In this document: positions 6,166 to 7,989 of the stretch, piece after piece
How the letters are laid out: each line of letters starts with the position of its first letter
How positions within the stretch are numbered: the first letter of the stretch is position 1
Source: Bdellovibrionales bacterium
Lineage (GTDB): Bacteria > Bdellovibrionota > UBA1018 > CAIPTA01
Assembly (NCBI GenBank): GCA_021730855.1
Contig: JAKFYM010000225.1
Span: 1 to 7,989 of the forward strand
Length of the DNA: 7,989 nucleotides
Direction: 5' to 3'
The notes under the pieces: generated by a model
Told to the model about the DNA's origin: nothing
Seen by the model: only the letters and a program-made list of their open reading frames with translations
The model's database searches: none
Position numbers and translations under genes: made by a program

Positions 6166-7507
6166 AGCGAGTGCAGCGCAAAGAGCGGCCTATCCGCTCT
6201 TCCGTGCATTCTTTTATTTTTTCTTTGCCTATTTGCCCTATGCGCCAATTCGACGCGTAAATAAACCTGATTTGTCTGGACCTTATATTTGGGCCGGATC
6301 TCATTCAAATTTCATGTGCGATACCGTCCCTCCGGGATTTGAGGGAGAGGTGCCCTCGAAGTTTTTGGCCAAGAGCACGCTCTTCCGTTTTCCCATCAAG
6401 GGCTTTATCGAGTTTTTTGGTGGCCTGCCGGTGACGCGTCCGGAGGACGACAAGGCCATCTCGCGTGAAGAGCGGCTCGTGCAGAACCGCTCCACTATGC
6501 AAGCAGCCATCGATGCCTTGGAAAAGGGCTGGCCCGTGACGATTTTTCCTGAGGGCACAAGCATCACTGTTCCTGGCCTTATCTTGCCGCTCAAGACGGG
6601 AGTGGCGAAGCTTGCGTTTGCGGCCGAAGAGGCGAATGGCTTTCGCATGGGTTTAAAAGTGATCCCCGTGGGGTTGGAGTATGGCAGCCGGCGCCGTATT
6701 GGCTCGGGACTTACGATCCGCTACGGGAAAGTGCTGCGCGTGAGCGAGTATCGTGAGCTTTACGAGCAAAACAAAGAAGAGGGCATCCGTAAACTCATGG
6801 AGGACATCACTCGTGAGCTTATTTTGAATTACCCCCATTTCAGGGATGAAAAGACCCAAACCCTCGGGCGCAAATTGGTGGCTCTGGGACTCGTGCGATC
6901 TCGCTACCAGGCGGCACAGTTGTTTTTGCGTCGCGAGGACGACAAAGCCTTCTGGGCGGCTTTGGAACTGCGCTTGCGGGCTTTTGAAGCAGCCAATAAG
7001 GAGCGCGGCATTCCTTTACCGGCATGGGGCCATAGGCGCGTCTGGAAGGAGCTTGGGCCCGAGCGCAGACGAATCCGCGGAATCTTTTTACTGCTGGGCG
7101 CGCCTTTTGCGATCCTCGATTTATTGAATAGCAGTGTGCCGGAATATTTTTTGTCGACCTTGGTGAACTATATATCCGTGGATGATACCGAGCTCATGAG
7201 TTTGCGGTTTATGTTGTCACCACCTGTTTTGCTGCCGGCCTATGGACTGCAGTTCTGGCTGCTGCAGAAGTTTTTCTTTCCTGGATTTGGTGGGTGGGGC
7301 CTTTATTTTCTCTACGCGGTGGCTTCATTTATGCTTTGGTATTTTGGCGTTCGTTGGCGCCAGCAGTTCAAGCGCATCATGAGCCTATTGTTTTTTCGAT
7401 TTGCGGGAGTGGATGGAAGGTCGGAGGCCGTGGCCTACTATCATGCCCTACGGAAAGATCTGGGTGATTTTGAGGATCACGGTCGAAAGCGAAGTGAGCA
7501 CCGCTAA
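6137..7507 (+). CDS. PlsC-family (Gat1/Gat2-like) glycerolipid acyltransferase with C-terminal membrane domain
   Basis: This is a predicted membrane-bound acyl transferase of the PlsC superfamily, acylating glycerol-3-phosphate or lysophosphatidic acid. The substrate cannot be settled from sequence. It has 456 residues. The catalytic region has His56 and Asp62 in GSHSNFMCD, an H-x5-D spacing in place of the classic H-x4-D, then GGLPVTRPEDD (95-105), the phosphate-binding FPEGTSI (137-143) and VIPVGLEYG (175-183). A hydrophobic segment at about 20-36 precedes it. The region 240-310 is charged, and the C-terminus has hydrophobic segments at about 314-332, 355-378 and 385-405. To my recollection, H-x5-D plus such a C-terminal membrane tail is typical of the Gat1/Gat2-like branch rather than of E. 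coli PlsC (about 245 residues). GTG 6137 is the only ATG/GTG/TTG between the preceding in-frame stop (6113-6115) and the conserved region, so the 29-base overlap with recJ is probably real. Confidence 0.88.
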   Translation: MPVRAKLPTEASAAQRAAYPLFRAFFYFFFAYLPYAPIRRVNKPDLSGPYIWAGSHSNFMCDTVPPGFEGEVPSKFLAKSTLFRFPIKGFIEFFGGLPVTRPEDDKAISREERLVQNRSTMQAAIDALEKGWPVTIFPEGTSITVPGLILPLKTGVAKLAFAAEEANGFRMGLKVIPVGLEYGSRRRIGSGLTIRYGKVLRVSEYRELYEQNKEEGIRKLMEDITRELILNYPHFRDEKTQTLGRKLVALGLVRSRYQAAQLFLRREDDKAFWAALELRLRAFEAANKERGIPLPAWGHRRVWKELGPERRRIRGIFLLLGAPFAILDLLNSSVPEYFLSTLVNYISVDDTELMSLRFMLSPPVLLPAYGLQFWLLQKFFFPGFGGWGLYFLYAVASFMLWYFGVRWRQQFKRIMSLLFFRFAGVDGRSEAVAYYHALRKDLGDFEDHGRKRSEHR

Positions 7508-7528
7508 GGCCAGATAGAGGGTAAATTC

Positions 7529-7548
7529 ATCGAACTGCATAGCTCGGT
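7529..7548. terminator. Weak hairpin between convergent genes, possible bidirectional terminator
   Basis: CGAACT (7531-7536) and AGCTCG (7541-7546) pair around a GCAT loop with one A-C mismatch, extended by a T-G wobble and an A-T pair. It sits in the only gap (7508-7553) between the convergent acyltransferase and mutS genes, where a terminator is expected. There is no proper T-run on either strand, so this is a weak candidate. Confidence 0.25.
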
Positions 7549-7553
7549 TATTA

Positions 7554-7988
7554 TCATGAGGGGAAAGCGGGGGGCAAGTCTTCTTTCCAGCTCTTGAGAA
7601 GGAGCAAGGCATCCATGGGCGTGCAGGAATTCGGGTCCATGCGTCTCAAGGCCTGCTCTAGGGCTATTAGGTGTTTGGGCGGAGAGGCGGGTGGCGTGCC
7701 AGGAGCAAAAAAGCTTAGCTGCCGATCCTGAGTGAGGGCCTCGCGTTGGGCTTTTTGCAGCTTTCCTGAACCCTTTTCCAGGGTCTCCAACACTGCCTTC
7801 GCTCGCTCGACCACAGTTGCGGGAAGGCCCGCTAGCTTGGCCACTTCAATTCCATAGGAGCCCGATGCCTTGCCACGACGGACTTCGTGCAGGAACACCA
7901 CTTCGCCCTCCCGCTCTTCCACGGCCACACAAAGATTTCGCACGGAGGAATAGCGCTGCTCAAGGCCGGTGAGCTCATGGTAGTGGGT
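7554..7988 (-). CDS. mutS: DNA mismatch repair protein MutS, C-terminal 144 residues (5' end outside window)
   Basis: MutS recognises mismatches and signals repair through its ATPase domain. Only the C-terminal end is in view, and the gene continues past the right edge. The visible part starts with THYHELT, the conserved end of the MutS ATPase core. It continues with the composite-site helix region, including FLHEVRRGKASGSYGIEVA and LAGLP, and a helix ending near LETLEKGSG. QLSFF (partial residues 90-94, bases 7707-7721) matches the beta-clamp-binding motif found near the MutS C-terminus. The last 40 residues, with a DPNSCTPMDALLLLKSWK block, match the small C-terminal oligomerisation domain. 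Presence of the ATPase end, clamp motif and tail argues for MutS1 rather than MutS2, which ends in a Smr domain. It is convergent with the acyltransferase gene. The GTG at 7943 is an internal valine codon and not a start. Confidence 0.95.
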   Translation of the reverse strand, partial: THYHELTGLEQRYSSVRNLCVAVEEREGEVVFLHEVRRGKASGSYGIEVAKLAGLPATVVERAKAVLETLEKGSGKLQKAQREALTQDRQLSFFAPGTPPASPPKHLIALEQALRRMDPNSCTPMDALLLLKSWKEDLPPAFPS

Positions 7989-7989
7989 G

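Noticed and set aside
5976..6648. Minus-strand open frames across the recJ end and the acyltransferase start
   Set aside because: They are antisense to clearly conserved coding sequence, have no domain features and no ribosome binding site of note.
7554..7943. A complete small gene starting at GTG 7943
   Set aside because: The frame continues upstream through THYHELT, a MutS signature, to the window edge, so this is the C-terminus of a truncated mutS and not a separate gene.

Overview
The window is a dense stretch of bacterial chromosome, mid-GC by eye, with no RNA genes, mobile elements, CRISPR arrays or long intergenic gaps. It carries eight protein-coding genes, one or two of them cut by the window edges. 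Gene content (queA-tgt-yajC-recJ, a CpaF-type ATPase, a Cys-anchored lipoprotein, MutS) indicates a Gram-negative bacterium. The order queA-tgt-yajC-...-recJ and the lipoprotein's style suggest Bdellovibrionota/Oligoflexia or another former deltaproteobacterial line. This placement is an inference from recall and was not tested.

Layout. (1) 21-767 (+): an unrecognised lipoprotein whose reading frame stays open to the left edge, so its true start may lie outside. (2) 748-1818 (-): a short CpaF/TadA-type secretion ATPase, convergent with the lipoprotein gene and overlapping it by 20 bases. (3) 1868-7507 (+): a tightly packed five-gene run, queA, tgt, yajC, recJ and a membrane-associated PlsC-family acyltransferase. 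Within it, queA/tgt overlap by 4 bases, tgt-yajC are 27 bases apart, yajC-recJ are 6 apart, and recJ/acyltransferase overlap by 29. This is probably one operon. (4) 7554-7988 (-): the last 144 residues of the mismatch-repair protein MutS, convergent with the acyltransferase across a 46-base gap.

Functionally, queA and tgt catalyse two steps of queuosine tRNA modification, yajC is the Sec-translocon accessory subunit, recJ is the 5'-3' single-strand exonuclease used in recombination and mismatch repair, and the acyltransferase probably makes lysophosphatidic or phosphatidic acid. In many bacteria secD and secF follow yajC; here recJ follows directly, so the cluster appears to have lost or relocated secDF.

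No clearly new biological system was found. The items most worth a second look are the unassigned lipoprotein, the missing secDF, the N-terminally short orphan CpaF ATPase, and the acyltransferase with a six-residue H-to-D spacing and a C-terminal membrane domain.
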